Source: Agapanthus africanus (taxonomy: Eukaryota > Streptophyta > Magnoliopsida > Asparagales > Amaryllidaceae). Taken from it: a stretch of DNA of 64,000 bases. The DNA is taken from NCBI GenBank assembly GCA_030015575.1, contig CM057340.1, positions 752,191,632 through 752,255,631 on the forward strand, written 5' to 3'. Position numbers and translations under genes: made by a program. Below are positions 23,575 to 36,365 of this stretch, piece after piece; positions within the stretch are counted from its first letter, which is position 1; each line of letters begins with the position of its first letter. The notes beneath the pieces were generated by a model that was not told where the DNA came from, did no database searches, and saw nothing but the letters and a program-made list of their open reading frames with translations.

Positions 23575-24027
23575 TGTCGTTCCTCGCTTCCCAATAGACG
23601 GAAATGGTAACGTTGCAAGCCCGCGATATTTTTATCCAGAGAAGGTCATTCCTTAAATAAATATACTAAGCGTATTGAAACAATAATACATAATGCAAGA
23701 ATAAATTGAGACTGTAAAATTTTTCAACAAATATCTTTATTTACATTCAACTTCCAATATTTACAAATACAAGAGTTTATACTGTAAAGTAAATACAATA
23801 AAGAAAATGCCTAAATAAGTGGCATATATAAACTGAAGGAAAAGAAGCTGAGCTAGCCTTGAGTAGCTATCTGGTCGTAATCCTCCTCTGTGGCTTTAAC
23901 TTCCTCTGTCTCGACAGTATCTGATGAACATTCCAAGAGAAGAAAAAAAATGGGTGGAATGCCTGTCAGCGAACTAGCGCTCGGTAAGTCCGAAAGATAG
24001 GTAAGTATAAAGAAAATGACAAGAGTA

Positions 24028-24063
<36 letters not shown>

Positions 24064-25936
24064 CGAGTAAGAGTATATGATCATGGGTAAATATATACTG
24101 TAGGTCTCTAGATGGTCATTATGTTAACGTTAAGTTCCAAGTGTGAATGTCAACGCAGCCGTAAAAGTATTCACGAGCTCAAGAGTGGGGCCCCAGGAGC
24201 AAGAAAACACAGGCCCATTTTATATGTTAGTATCGGGGCTCTAGACTGTAGATGAGTCAACCCGAATGATATTCGAGTAAAATAAAATAAAAGGTTAATA
24301 CGGAACTCCTGAAGCTTCGTTGGATTCATACAAGAAACTATCCCAAGCACCCCGTGTATGATATATTATAACTGGTTAATATGCTTATCTAATTTGATTG
24401 ATTGATATTTCTTAATCGAAACCCTAAATTGCAAAAGTTGTAAATTGTATTCGGGTGAGTCGAGTAATGTACGACTCATGACAATTGCAATCTGGATTCG
24501 AGTCAAGTTGGTTCGAGTAGATTGGATTTGAGTTCATATTCGGGTTTAGATTAGAGTTCAAGTTTATATTCTAGTTCAAGTTTAGATTTGAGTTTGGATT
24601 TGAATTCATGTCTTTTCATGTGAATTGATGTAAATTGTTAAACTCTTATGTTCATGAGATATCGGCAACTGCTGCACATGGACGACAGGATTTGTGTCTT
24701 TTTCCAAGACAATTGCCATTGATAACTCCGTTAAATTGTCTAACCTGAATAGGCAAGCACTCACTTTCTCCGGCTCCCTGAGGCTCAAGAGAATTGATCC
24801 CGCTTAAACCTATATTTATCTAAGGCCTTAAAATATTGTTTGCATATTTCGAAGGGGTTTAATGAAAAATATTTTAATATAGTTTCAAAATAAACCTTGA
24901 GGGTGATTTATAACATTTAGGGTTTTCATGAGCATGTATTTTAATTATTGGGGTATTTTAATGATACAGACTAGCTTTTTTTGAAAGTTTGTGGTATTTT
25001 TATGAAAAATACTACTTTTGGAAACTTGGCGGTATTTTATTTACAATTTTTAATCTTTCATTTTAAAAATATAGTTTCTTAATTTATTTTTATTGAAAAT
25101 GCGGATTTCATAATTTTTATATAATTTTCCTAAAAATTAATCTTTATTTGAAAAAGTCGCGTTAATTAAAAACTGTATTTTTATTCCTTTCGAGACCGAA
25201 TACTCCGTGAGGAGTTCTGCATCTCGTTCTACTATCTCAAGAATGTGCGATAATCCCCATCATCCATTAGCGGGTCCCATAATGAGAGTTGTAGAGGCGT
25301 AATTGTCAAGGATTCGAAATACCAATTTAAAGAAACCCATTTTGAAACGGTGTTGTATTTTAATGAAAATCTTATTTTTTTTAACATAGTCATAGATCTA
25401 GAATACCGTGCTATGGAATCATGATGTCCGTGTGGGGTAGGTCATTACCCCGTGAAGTTTTTCTAAACGTATTTAAACTAATTACCAATGAGAGGGTGAT
25501 ACTAAAGTTCATGGTATTTTACTGAAAAAAGTTTGTTATATGTTCATTACATATGAAAATTTTGTTAAAACTAAAAACTAAAAGATGTGAAATAAGATTA
25601 GGATTATTGTAGTATGCTAATTTGATCTTGTTTGCTTATCACATGGCTTGCAAAAGTTAAAAAGAAAGCGATATCGGAGATAACTCCTCTTTTGTCGGTT
25701 TGTTATAAAAAGTGGTTTGAGATAGAAAGAGAGAGAGATGAAGGGACTTACTGTTTTTATATGACCAAGAAGAGGTTGAAGAAACTCTCGGGGGTCATGG
25801 TTTCATCGGAGATACTCCGGTCGCCGAGTTTGGCTCGCTACTCCACTTGAGGGGCTTAACTCCACTTGGCACTTAGAAGTTTTTAAAGAATTTTTGCTAG
25901 AATTTCAGAATGGGGGAGAGCTATGGCATGAGGTGG

Positions 25937-25944
25937 TATTTATA
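25937..25944 (-). promoter_or_regulatory. TATA box of the solo LTR
   Basis: CACTATAAATACCACC on the - strand, in the same place as in the other chromovirus LTRs. Confidence 0.7.
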
Positions 25945-26320
25945 GTGGAGAATTAGGTTTTGGAAATTAAAATTGTGGATTAAAATGCATTAAAAAGAAG
26001 TTAAATGGTGAATTGAAGGGTCTCTGTTTGATTGCAGGGAAATCAAACAGTGCAGTGGAGTTGAGGGGAGTTGAAGAGACGAGTGGGCAAAGCACAGATC
26101 AAATTAGGCTTATCAGGACCGTCGGCGCCGGCCCTAGGGGCATTTTGTCCGGTCGGATCTCGAGGTCTTGCCTTGAGATTCGTACCACGTGGGTATTTCT
26201 GTGTTTACTCCATTTTGCGCATGTTTGATTTTTCTGAAACTTTTCATTTTCCCGTGTATTACACGTGCAATTCTTGGGCTTCCAAAAATTAAAAAGAAAA
26301 AATCAGAAAAAATAATTGTG

Positions 26321-26388
26321 TCTGATGGGAATCGAACACACAGGCTACATCACAGCGGTGTAGAAGCTTTACCAATGAGCTACAAGTT
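26321..26388 (-). promoter_or_regulatory. tRNA-like block in the solo LTR
   Basis: The - strand carries TAGCTCATTGG (26382-26372) and a B box ending TGTTCGATTCC (26338-26328). The A box begins 112 bases from the LTR start. Confidence 0.62.
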
Positions 26389-28751
26389 GATGCTTACTTT
26401 TATTAAACAAATCTAACTTATAACTCTTACACATGCTGTAATACCCTTTTTTGTAAAATAACAAGAACTATACAGTGATTTCAGAGTCGTTACATCCAGA
26501 GAAGGTCATTCCATAAATAAATATACTAAACGTATTGAAACAATAATACACAATGCAAGAATAAATGGAGACTGTAAAATTTTCAACAAATATCTTTATT
26601 TACATTCAACTTTCAATATTTACAAGTACATGAGTTTCAACCGGAAAGTAAATACAATAAGGGAAAATGCCTAAACATGTGGCATACATAAGATGAATAA
26701 CAAGTAAAGCTGAGATAATCCTGAGTAGCAATCCGGTTGTAGTCCTCCTCGGTGGTCTCCACTTCCTCTGTCTCAACCGTATCTGACGAACATTCCAAGA
26801 AAACAAAAGTGAGTGGAATGCCCTTCAGCGAATTAGCTCTCGGTAAGTCCCAAGGATATAGTAAGAGTAAAAAAATAACAAGTGTAGAATATATGTGTGT
26901 GTGTGTTTTCATGGGTAAATATGTACTATAGATCTCTATATGGTCACTATGTTAACGTTATCTTCCAAGTGTGAATGTCAACGCAGTCATAGAAGTATTC
27001 ACGAGCTCAAGAGTGGGACCCCAGGAGTAAGGAAACACGGGCCCATTTCATGTTTTAGCATCAGGGCTCTACGCTGTGGATGAGTTAACCCGATTAATAT
27101 TCGTGTAAAATAAAAAAAAAGGTTAATACGGGACTCCTGAAACTCCGTTGGATTCACACAAGAAACTATTCCAAATACCCTGAGTATAAATAGTTTATAA
27201 CTGTATACTATACTTAATTAAATTGATTGACTGGTTCTAAAATTCTTGATCGAAACCATAAATTGCAAAAGATGTAGAATGAAGTCGAGTGAGTCGAGTT
27301 AAATGCGAGTCATGTCAATTGCAATTTTGGTTCGAGTCAAGTTATTTCGAATAGATTGAGTTCAAATTCATGTTCAAGTTTGGATTCGAGTTCAAGTTTA
27401 GATTCGGGTTTGGATTCAAGTTCAGGTCTTTTTCATATGAATTGATTTAAACCGTTAAAAATCTTATGTTCGGAAGAAATCGGCAACTGCTGCACATGGA
27501 TGGAAAGATTTGTGTTCTTTTCCAAGAAAATTGCCATTGATAACTCTGTTAAATTGTCTAACCTGAATAGGCATGCACTCACTTTTTTCGGCTTCCTGGG
27601 GCTCAAGAGAAACGATACCGCTTAAATATATATTAATCTAGAGTCCTTAAATATTATTTGCATATCTCGAGGAGATTTTATGAAAAATACTTTAATATAG
27701 TTTAAAAATAAACCTCGAGGGTGATTCGTAATATTTAGGGTTTTCATGAACATGTATTTTAATTGTTGTGGTATTTTGGTGATAAAACCTAGCCTTTAAA
27801 AGTTTATGGTATTTTTATGAAAAATACTACTTTTGGAAACTTGTTGGTATTTTATTAAAATTCTAATCTTTCATTTTAAAAATATGGGTTCATAATATGT
27901 TTTTATTGAAAATACGAATTCATAGTTTTATATAATTTTCCATAGTTTTGTTTTGTTTAGAAAAGTCATATTTCTTAAAAAACGTATTTTTATTTCTTTT
28001 GAAGACCGAATACCCCATGAAGAGTTCTGCATTTCGCTCTACTATTCTTAGGATGTGCGATAATCCGCACCATCCATTAGCTGGTCCCCTAACGAGAGTT
28101 GTAAAGACATAGTTGCTAAGGATTTTAAAATATCGATTAAAAGAAACCTGTTTTGAAAAAAATGTGGTATTGTAATGTAAAACATATTCTTTAAATAAAC
28201 CCTATGTTTAGAATTTTGTGCTATGAAACCATAGTGTGCGTATGGGGTAGGTCGTTACCCTATGAATGATCTATAAGTATATACTCTAGTTATTGAAAAT
28301 ACGGTTATATTAAAATTCATGGTATTTTAATGAAAAGTTTGTTATATGATTGTTTCACATGAAATTTTTTGGTAAAATACAAGCTAAATGATATACATAA
28401 TGTTAAGAGTGGTGTTAGGATATTAGTTTGACATATTTTGTTTATAAAGTAGAGTACAAATGTTAAAAATAACTTATATCAGAGCTAACTCCATTTTGTC
28501 GATGTGTTTTTAGAAGACAGTTTGAGATGAAAGAAATGAAAAGAGAATGGAAACTTGTTAGCTTAGATCGTTAACAAGAATGAGGGGAAGCCTTAGGGTG
28601 TCGTGGTGTCGTTGGAAAGACTTCGGTCGTTGGAATTTGATCGCTGCTCCTCTTGGCTTGTTTAACTCCACTTGAATTGCCTTAACCCTTCTTGAGCTTA
28701 GAAAATTTTTGAGGAATTTTCATAATAGAGGAGAGCTAGGGCATGGGATGG

Positions 28752-28759
28752 TATTTATA
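28752..28759 (-). promoter_or_regulatory. TATA box of the chromovirus 5' LTR
   Basis: The - strand reads TCCTATAAATACCATCCCAT. As the 5' LTR copy, this would have driven the element's transcript. Confidence 0.7.
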
Positions 28760-29130
28760 GGATAAAAATGAGAGAGGGTGTGATATAAAAATGAATTAAA
28801 ATGGATTTAATGGTGTTACTTAGGGATTTGAAGAGTTTCTGTTTGATTGCAGGGAAATCAAACAGTGCAGGGGAGTTGAAGGGAGCTGAAGAGGCGTGTG
28901 TGTAAAGCACGGAGGTGATCGGGCCAATATGGTCGGGCGGCGGCCAATGGATTGAAATAGGCAGTCGGATTTCGATGGCTTGCATCGAAATTCGTGCCAC
29001 GTGTCTAGATTAGTGTTTACTCATCTTTACACCTGTTTGATTTTTCTGAAACTTTTCGTTTCTACGTGTATTGCATGAGCTACTCTTGGGCTTCCAAAAA
29101 ATTAAAAAGAAAAATCTTTAAAAATTTGGG

Positions 29131-29198
29131 CCTGATCGGATTCGAACACACATGCCACGTCACAGCAGTGTAGATGCTTTACCAGTGAGTTACAAGTT
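29131..29198 (-). promoter_or_regulatory. tRNA-like block in the 5' LTR
   Basis: The - strand carries TAACTCACTGG (29192-29182), one change from the A box of the 3' LTR, and TGTTCGAATCC. The A box begins 117 bases from the LTR start. Confidence 0.62.
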
Positions 29199-29314
29199 GT
29201 TTCTTGCTTTTATTAAACAAAAATGACTTATAACTCCTATACAGGCTAAAATATCTTTTTCTATACATTTAAACAAATAATTCCGAACAGGCATTTCAGA
29301 GTCGTTACATTTTT

Positions 29315-29730
29315 GTTGGGTATAGTCTCGAAGCACGTGGAGGAAGTGAGTGGTCAAGGGGATTCGTCTCTCCCGGTATAGGAAGTTGATGTCGCGCTGT
29401 GCAGGATATGACTACAACCATAAGTCAATAGCGATCGCAGTGGAGATAAACCTATAAGTGTTATCAGTTGTATCTTCGGTTGGTTATGAGTTCTCTGTTG
29501 TATGACTTATCGAGTTATTGGGGTCTGACAGATTCCAAACATTAGACCCGATATGCGATACTCGTAGACGAAGAGACCAAACTGTACGATAATTTCACTG
29601 ATAGACTTTGCAGGGTTCAGATTAGCTTACTCGTTGGCCTTCTTTCGATCAATACCTGGGTAGTCGTTACGTGCAGCTGGTACCGCTGACGTGCTTGTGG
29701 GCTATGGATATAATCCTAACCTACTGCCAG
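29315..29730. other. Unidentified DNA, continuation of 4690-5239
   Basis: With the chromovirus removed, 5244 joins 29315. No frame carries a recognisable domain, and I cannot name what was hit. It ends where a + strand Tekay LTR starts at 29731. Confidence 0.5.
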
Positions 29731-32174
29731 TGTAACGATTCTGAAATCCCTGTACAAATGTAATTTATTCAAATGTATAGAAAGGGTATTTCATCCTGAT
29801 TAGGAGTTATAAGTTATTTTTGTTCAATAAAAGCAAGAAATAATTTGTAGATCACTGGTTAAGCCTCTCTACTACGGTGTCATAGCATGTGTGTTTGATT
29901 CCCATAAGTCCCAATTATTTTTATAATTTTTCTTTTTAACTTTTCGGAAGCCCAAGAGTTGCACGTGCAATACACGGAGAATTGAAAATTTTCAGAAAAA
30001 TTAAATGGGATAAATGAGGAGTTAACACAGAATATAACATATGGAACGAATCTCGAGACAGATGGACTAAATCCAACCGCCCAAATCCGTCTTTTGGCCG
30101 CCACCGACGGTCCAACTAGCTCTAAATCGCTCCATTCTTTGCACGTGTGTCCCTTTGACTCGAAACCGCTCAATATTTTAATCCGTATTTTAAGTCACAC
30201 CAATACCTAACATAACTTTAAAATGTTATTCTCTTTGTTTACCTTTTTATGCAATTAAAATTCCATGTGATATGATTATATAACAAACTTTTTCACATAA
30301 ATACCATGAATTTTAAAGGTACCCTTTTTCAATAACTAGCATATATACCTCTAGAAAATTCATAGGGTAACAACCTACCTCATTCACAAACACTATGGTT
30401 TCATAGTACGATATTTTAGATATATGTTTAATTTAAAGAACATGAAGTACAATAAAATACCATCGCTTTTACAAAATATGTTTTTAATCGATATTTTTTT
30501 AGATCCTTTGCAATTGCGCCACTACAATCCTTTTATGGGAACCCATCTACAGATGGTAAGGGTTATCGCACGTTCTTAGGATAGTAGAGTGAGATACAGA
30601 ACTCCTCAGGGAGCATTCGGTCTCGAAAGGAATAAAAATACGATTTAAAAGAATATGATTTTCTTTAAAAAATTAAAACTTTGGAAAATTATATAAAATT
30701 ATGAAACTGTATTTTCAATAAAAATAAATTGTGAAAATTATCTTTTAAAATGAAACATTGAAATTTTAATAAAATACCACCAATTTTCAAAATCACTAGT
30801 TTTCATAAAAATACCATAAACTTTTAAAAACTAAGTTTTATCACTAAAATACCACTAAAACTAAAAAACATTTTCATAAAAACTCTTGATATTATAAATC
30901 ACCCTCGAGACTTATTTTTAAACAATATTAAAGTATTTCTCATAAAAACCCCTCGATAAATGCATACAATGTAAACAAATAAGATTAAACTTTTAAGGAC
31001 CCTAGATTAATATAGGTTTAAGCGGTATCATTTTTCTTGAGCTCTAGAGAGCCGAAAAAAGTGAGTGCTTGCCTATTCAGGTTAGAAAACAATACAAATT
31101 AACGGAGTTTATCAATGACAATTGTCTTAGAAAAAACACAAATCATGTCGTCCATGTACAACAGTTATCCGATTACTTCAGAACTTAAGAAATTCAAGAG
31201 CTAAATTCTTTCATAAGATACCGACTCCAATCTGAATCCAAACTCAAACCAGAATCCAAAATCAAATACAAACTTGAATACTTGATCATGAACCCGAACA
31301 CTCGAATTTAAATATCAAACTTGAATTTGAATACTTGATTCAATTTGACCGAACCATGGATATAACTTGACATGAACTTGACATGAATACCTGATTACAT
31401 GAATATATTTTGCACATGAACATATACATTTTTTATATTCATGTATTCAGCCAAGACCTGTAATTTTAAACTATACAATACAATACGTGTGGATAAAGGG
31501 GTAAATTGGTACGGAACGTATCTCATGGCATGAGAGGTCACTTAAAAGACACATACATGAATTCACGTGCCATTGTCCCATGGGTTATGACGGGACCTTG
31601 TACTACATGTTAATATAGTCCACGGAATAAGATGGACTCCTCTCGTTTACATGAATATCTTCTTTATCAAACTATAAATAAGCACGTTAGAATAACTATC
31701 TTATACCGGTAAATAAACATTCTTAGATACTCTCATATATAACCTTACTTGGTTTCTCTTCACTTTATATACCATGTTCTTTAACTTCTTTGGGGACTTA
31801 CTAGCGCTAGTTCGCTGAAAACATTCTTCTCTTTTTCTTTCTTTAGAATGTTCGTCAGGAGGACCATATTTGGAGGAGATAGAGCCGAGCCCGAAGGACT
31901 TGGACCAGTTTGCTTCTCGACCTGACTATTAGTTCCTGCTTGTATTTACTTCCAGTATTCCATTGTTTAGGCATTTGCTTTATCATTGTATTTTTTTTAT
32001 TACAAACAGTTGTATGTAAATTTGAATGTAAATAAAGTTGTAATTTCATCTTATTACTCTTGTTATTCTTGTATATTGTTATATTGCTTAATTACGCTTA
32101 ACGTACTCTCATAGTAAATACGTTGCGGGCTTGCCATGTTACCGTTTCTATCTACTGGGAAGCGGGGCGTGACA
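29731..32174 (+). mobile_element. 5' LTR of a second Tekay-type element
   Basis: Starts TGTAACGATTCTGAAATCCC and ends GAAGCGGGGCGTGACA, 2444 bases. It matches the other Tekay LTRs in order but is shorter: the TATA and leader segment between about 30170 and 30230 appears deleted. It keeps the tRNA-like block and a TTTCTTTCTTTAG acceptor-like site near 31845. The left flank is GCCAG; the partner end is not visible. Confidence 0.88.
29843..29908 (+). promoter_or_regulatory. tRNA-like block in the + strand LTR
   Basis: TAGATCACTGG (29848-29858) and TGTTTGATTCC (29892-29902), 33 bases apart. The A box begins 117 bases from the LTR start, as in the other LTRs. More mutated than the others. Confidence 0.55.
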
Positions 32175-32309
32175 GGTTTTATTGGTGGCCCATGCAGATC
32201 CGTTCTGCATGAAGTCTTAAGCAATATATCACAAGAATTATAAAAATCAGTAACCATACATTCCTTGCATTTTCAAACTTCTTGAATCTATCCTAATCTT
32301 ATCTCTTTT

Positions 32310-33354
32310 ATCAAGGTGATAGATTCTCCAAACAACACCAGCACCAACGTTAATGGCAACACACCACCACTTACCCTAGCTCTTCCCCTACCGTTGCGAC
32401 GCCGATCAATGAACATACGGTACTTCTGGAAGCCATCAAAAGTCTTCTGGAGGGCTAGCAGCAGCAATTGCTATTCTCATGAACCTTCCCAAAGCCAAAG
32501 CACTTGGAGTAAAGCAATTTCTGGCGTTGCATCCTAAGAAATTCTCAGGAAAAGAGAGTCTTCTTGAGGCTGAAAAATAAGCCCAAAGTATCGAGGACGA
32601 CCTTGCAGCAGCATAGGTACCATACATAGCTTGGGTTCGTGTGGCAAAGTTTCAGCTCATGGACAATGCAAGAGTCCGGTAGAAAGTCGAGGAAAGCCGT
32701 CTTACACAACCAATAGAGTGGAAGACGTTCCGCGATCTGTTCGATGCGAAGTTTTTCCCCGAGACTACCCATTTTGAGATGGAACAACAGTTTATCCACC
32801 TACAACAAGACTTTATGTGGGTAAAATCAGTGGATGAATATGATGCCGAATTCATCATGCTTAGCAAATAAAGAATTCATCTCAAATTCTATTCCGTAAA
32901 ACACGTAACTATCCTGACATCAACATCATATCAGGTTCGCAGCACACCTGATCCCTACCGATGAGATTCGGGCTAGATGATTCCAATAAGGCTTAGATCT
33001 GGAGATTCAATCGGTATTAGCCATAGGCGACTATCCAACTCATGAACTTGCTCTGAAGGCAGCACGTCATCATGAATCTGTGGTCAAGAAGACGAGTACG
33101 CCTTAACCAGCCGGAATCAAAAGTCATGCTATCCAGATGACAGGAGGAGGCTCTTGCAGGCTGACTTTTTGCACCCAAGAGGCCAGGAGGATCGTTTAAC
33201 TGGTCCAATTCAGATTTCTGTTTCTACTACAAGAAAACTGGACACTTGGTGAAAGACTGCAGGCATGGAAATGGCCTGCGTTTGATTTGTAGTGCATCTA
33301 CTCACGCTATAGGAGCATGCCCATATCCAGGCAACATAGCACCAGCACCTAGAC
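32310..33354 (+). pseudogene. gag: Tekay gag remnant
   Basis: Frame-broken but readable: DSPNNTSTNVNGNT, LHPKKFSGKESLLEAEK, WVRVAKFQLMDNARV, WKTFRDLFDAKFFPETTHFE, EQQFIHLQQDF, and late a zinc-knuckle remnant FCFYYKKTGHLVKDCRH with the second Cys lost. Several stops interrupt it. It ends abruptly at a Tekay LTR (33355) without protease or a PPT. Confidence 0.85.
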
Positions 33355-34847
33355 TGTAACGACTCTAAATTTACTGTACAAAATTTTTCAGTTTAATGTC
33401 CAGAAAGGAGTTTATAAGCCTAAGTACAAGTTATAAGTTAATTTTTGTTTAAGAACAGCAAGAAACAACTTGTAGCTCACTGGTAAAACCTTGCACTGCT
33501 GTGACGTAGCCCCTGTATTCGAATCCCATCAAACACATTATTTTTCTAATTTTCTTTTTAAAACTTTTTAGAATCCTAAAAGTTTACACATGCAATGCAC
33601 ACAAAAACGAAAAGACAGAAAAATCAAACATGTGCACAATGATTTAAATACAGAGAGGAACACGTGACAAGAATCCACCGGCCCCCCTCACCCAAACGAC
33701 CGGTAAGATGCCCATCAAGGACGGCACCGATGGTCCCCCTGAGCCCAATGAGGCCCGAGCTTTGCATACATGACCCGTCCCCTACCCCTAACTCCTCTGC
33801 ACTATTTGATACTACCCCATACTCTGGCCCTTCATCATTATGAAAATTATAGCCAAAATTCTCAAAATTTCTCAAGTACAAGTAGAGTAGAAGAGGAGTT
33901 AGCAAGCGATCAAGTTCCGGCGAGAATCGAAGCAAGCTCCGGTGACCCCGGGACGCTACGACGATAACCCTCCCTCCTTCTACCTTCTCTTAACCTAAAT
34001 AACTAGTAAGTCCCTTCCAATTCTAATTCTTCTTCTCTAAAAATTCTTTTTCAAAACATATGTCGGAAGTGGAGTTAATACCGACATCTTCTTCTATACT
34101 ATATAAAATCCACTTTTTCTTACATATTTGGCATCCATATCCTTACATAAAGTTTGTAATCATAAAACTAAGGTTTAAAACCAACTGTCACTCAAATATG
34201 TCATGTAGCTTAACTTTAATTTAACTTTTACATTAAAATACCTTGAACTTTGTATATACCATCTTTATTTGTTTTGCTTAAACATACCTTTAGTAAAATT
34301 CACGAGGTAACGACCTACCTCTGACATACACACATGGTTTTATAGCACGATACTCTTTGAACGTATTTTTAGTTACGAACACAAGATTACATCAAAATAC
34401 CACTTATTATAAATACGATTTTCTTTGGAATTGTATTTTAAAATTCCTTTGCAAATAAGCCTCTACAACCCTTTTTAGGTGACCCGCTGTTGGATGGTGC
34501 GGATTATCGCATATCATTGGGCTAGTAGAGCGAGATGCAAACCTCCTCACGGAGCATTCGGTCTCGAAAGGTTTTTAATACCGTTTTTAAGAAAAACGCA
34601 ATTTTCTACTTAAATAAAAATTAAATTTTTATAATTATATAAATATTGCAAATCCATATATTTTCAAAATATAATAACCTTATTTTTTTTTCAAATGAAA
34701 GAATTACAAGTTTCATCAAAATACCATCAAGATTCCAACAAAATTCAAGCTTTACAATAAAATACCATGAACTTTCCAAGCTAAGCTATTATCACTAAAA
34801 TACCTCAAATCCCTAAAATTCACATCCATAGAAATCCTAAATAATAT
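33355..34847 (+). mobile_element. Tekay LTR, truncated, inserted in the gag remnant
   Basis: Starts TGTAACGACTCTAAATTTAC straight after CACCTAGAC in gag. No purine tract precedes it and it differs clearly from the LTR at 29731, so it is more likely a separate insertion than the partner LTR. It holds a tRNA-like block at 33467-33532 and a donor-like CTAGTAAGTCCC near 34004. It is cut at 34847 by the start of a Tat/Ogre-like LTR. Confidence 0.8.
33467..33532 (+). promoter_or_regulatory. tRNA-like block in the fifth Tekay LTR
   Basis: TAGCTCACTGG (33473-33483) and TATTCGAATCC (33516-33526), 32 bases apart, followed by TTATTTTTCTAATTTTC. The A box begins 118 bases from the LTR start. Confidence 0.62.
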
Positions 34848-34939
34848 TGTTTCCCTCAATCAGAGCAAAGCTCTGTTCAAAATTTGAAATTTAAAATGAA
34901 GCAGCGCTTCATAGCAGCGTCAGCGCTGAGAGTCAAAGA

Positions 34940-35035
34940 CTCTGAAGCAGTGCTCACGTGCAAAGCACGTGAGCGCTAGCGCTAAGAGTGCTGCACTCTA
35001 AGTAGCGTATCATGTGCAAAGTACGTGAGCGCTAG
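34940..35035 (+). repeat. 56-bp array, left half (5' LTR)
   Basis: Units built of GCGCTAGCGCTAAGAG, GCTGCACTCTAAG, CAGCGCACC and CACGTGCAAAGCACGTG. The array continues at 38297-38360 after the solo LTR. The 3' LTR has it at 42225-42425. Confidence 0.85.
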
Positions 35036-35684
35036 TGTAACACCCTAGTTCATTTATACCAGTTCTAGTTCAAGTATTTTTTTATTTATGGTATTTTCCT
35101 GATTTATTGTGTTTTGGGTGCGAATAGTGTATTTGACATTTTATTGCATCCAATCCGACCCGCTTGCTTGAAACCTGTCTTGATTCATGTTTATGGTTTA
35201 TCCTGACTTGTTACGTTGACTCGTGCACTTTCATTTTAATTTATGCATCTTACATACTGGCATTTTATCTGGCATTTGCATTTTACAATATAACATTTTA
35301 AGTCACATAAAACATTTTAAAAATACATTGCATGGCCTGCGTGATACCCCTAACCCCGTGGTAGCATCCGCGCATCTTGTTCTCGTCCCGTTCAGTGAAA
35401 CAGACTTGTTTGGATGGCTACGCGTACGTACGTGCATCCGTTCTTGGGGGTATGCATTTTTCGTTAACCGAGCATTCATTTTTAATTTTGGTTGTCGCAT
35501 ATATTTTTCGTATTTTAAAACTGAATTTTTAGACCCGACCCAGACGTATTTTGGACTAAAATTGTATTTACCAGAAAATCCAATTTTAATTAATATAATA
35601 CTTATATTTTAAATTTAGTTAACAGTGTAAAGATTTATTAAACTAACAAATTTTATTAAAAATTTATCTAAACAATTTAACAAC

Positions 35685-35835
35685 TCTGAAGCTCTCTCTC
35701 TCTCTCTCTTTCCTTCTCTGCCTCGTGGCCCCCACACCACAGAGCTTTCCTCTCTCCTCTCTCTTCTCTTTCTCTTCGCTGTATCTCTCTCTCTCTTCTC
35801 TCTCTCCCCTCTCGCACCCTCTCTCTCCCCTCTCA
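35685..35835. repeat. CT-rich simple repeat in the solo LTR
   Basis: Long runs of CTCTCTCT and CTCTTTC just upstream of the TATA box; pyrimidine-rich tracts of this kind are common in plant promoters. Confidence 0.85.
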
Positions 35836-35930
35836 TGAACATTATTCGCTTCTCGGATGTGGTCACCGCCCACGCGATCGCGTCACCTCCCTTAAACAAC
35901 CTCCTTGATTTTTCTCCTTCTTCTTCTTCT

Positions 35931-35938
35931 TATAAAAC
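35931..35938 (+). promoter_or_regulatory. TATA box of the 3.26-kb solo LTR
   Basis: CTTATAAAACC after the CT-rich run, with a C-rich leader downstream. Confidence 0.6.
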
Positions 35939-36365
35939 CAAGCTCCCTCAGCTCGTCGCCATCACAACTCCTTCATTCTCAAACCCTAACCCTAAACTCC
36001 ATCACCTCATCACCTCCTCACCTCAACCGAGCCACCTCCTCCTCGCCATCTTCATCTTCTTCCTCCCTCCAGAACATCCCTTCACACCCACTGAAACCCC
36101 GAGAACCCTGCACACACCCATCACCACCACCTCACCTCATCGCCGATGACCCCCTCACCTCGTCACCCTCACACCACCTCTCCCCTCTCTCCTCTGCTCT
36201 CCCTCCTACACCAAAACCCTGCATCCAAACCCCAACATACATCAAAACCGAGCCCAAACCCTAACCTAACCCTAGCTCCTCAAGATCCTCTCACCGGCGC
36301 ACCTCACCGCCGTTGATCTCGCCGACACCACCAGCTCGTCTTCCTAACCCCGGTGCACAATTCCA

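Larger units (their letters stand above)
23575..26494 (-). mobile_element. Solo Tekay LTR inside the chromovirus 5' LTR
   Basis: Starts on the - strand TGTAACGACTCTGAAATC and ends AACGACA, 2920 bases. TCCAG stands on both sides (23570-23574 and 26495-26499), so it is an insertion with target duplication that recombined to a solo LTR. It differs from the other two LTRs more than they differ from each other. It carries a TATA box (25937-25944), an AT run near 24030 and a tRNA-like block. Confidence 0.88.
26500..29309 (-). mobile_element. 5' LTR of the chromovirus, main part
   Basis: The right outer end, starting on the - strand TGTAACGACTCTGAAATGCC, is flanked by TTTTT. It matches 5305-8169 more closely than the solo LTR does, consistent with being the partner LTR. 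The TATA box is at 28752-28759. Confidence 0.9.
5240..29314 (-). mobile_element. Tekay-type chromovirus (Ty3/gypsy) with nested insertions
   Basis: The LTRs are 5245-8169 (3' LTR) and 23510-23574 plus 26500-29309 (5' LTR, split). Five T residues flank each outer end (5240-5244 and 29310-29314), a clean target duplication. Pol reads on the - strand at about 8230-11600 and gag at about 22905-23368. The chromodomain and LTR size place it in the Tekay (Del) clade. Later insertions are the Athila array 11702-22905 and the solo LTR 23575-26494. All coding parts are interrupted, so the element is dead. Confidence 0.9.

Noticed and set aside
23510-29309. Two tandem chromovirus LTRs formed by recombination
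   Set aside because: The TCCAG duplication around 23575-26494 shows a nested solo LTR instead.
35835-36264. Pro/Ser/Thr-rich frames in the solo LTR
   Set aside because: They are low-complexity translations of a C-rich leader downstream of a TATA box.
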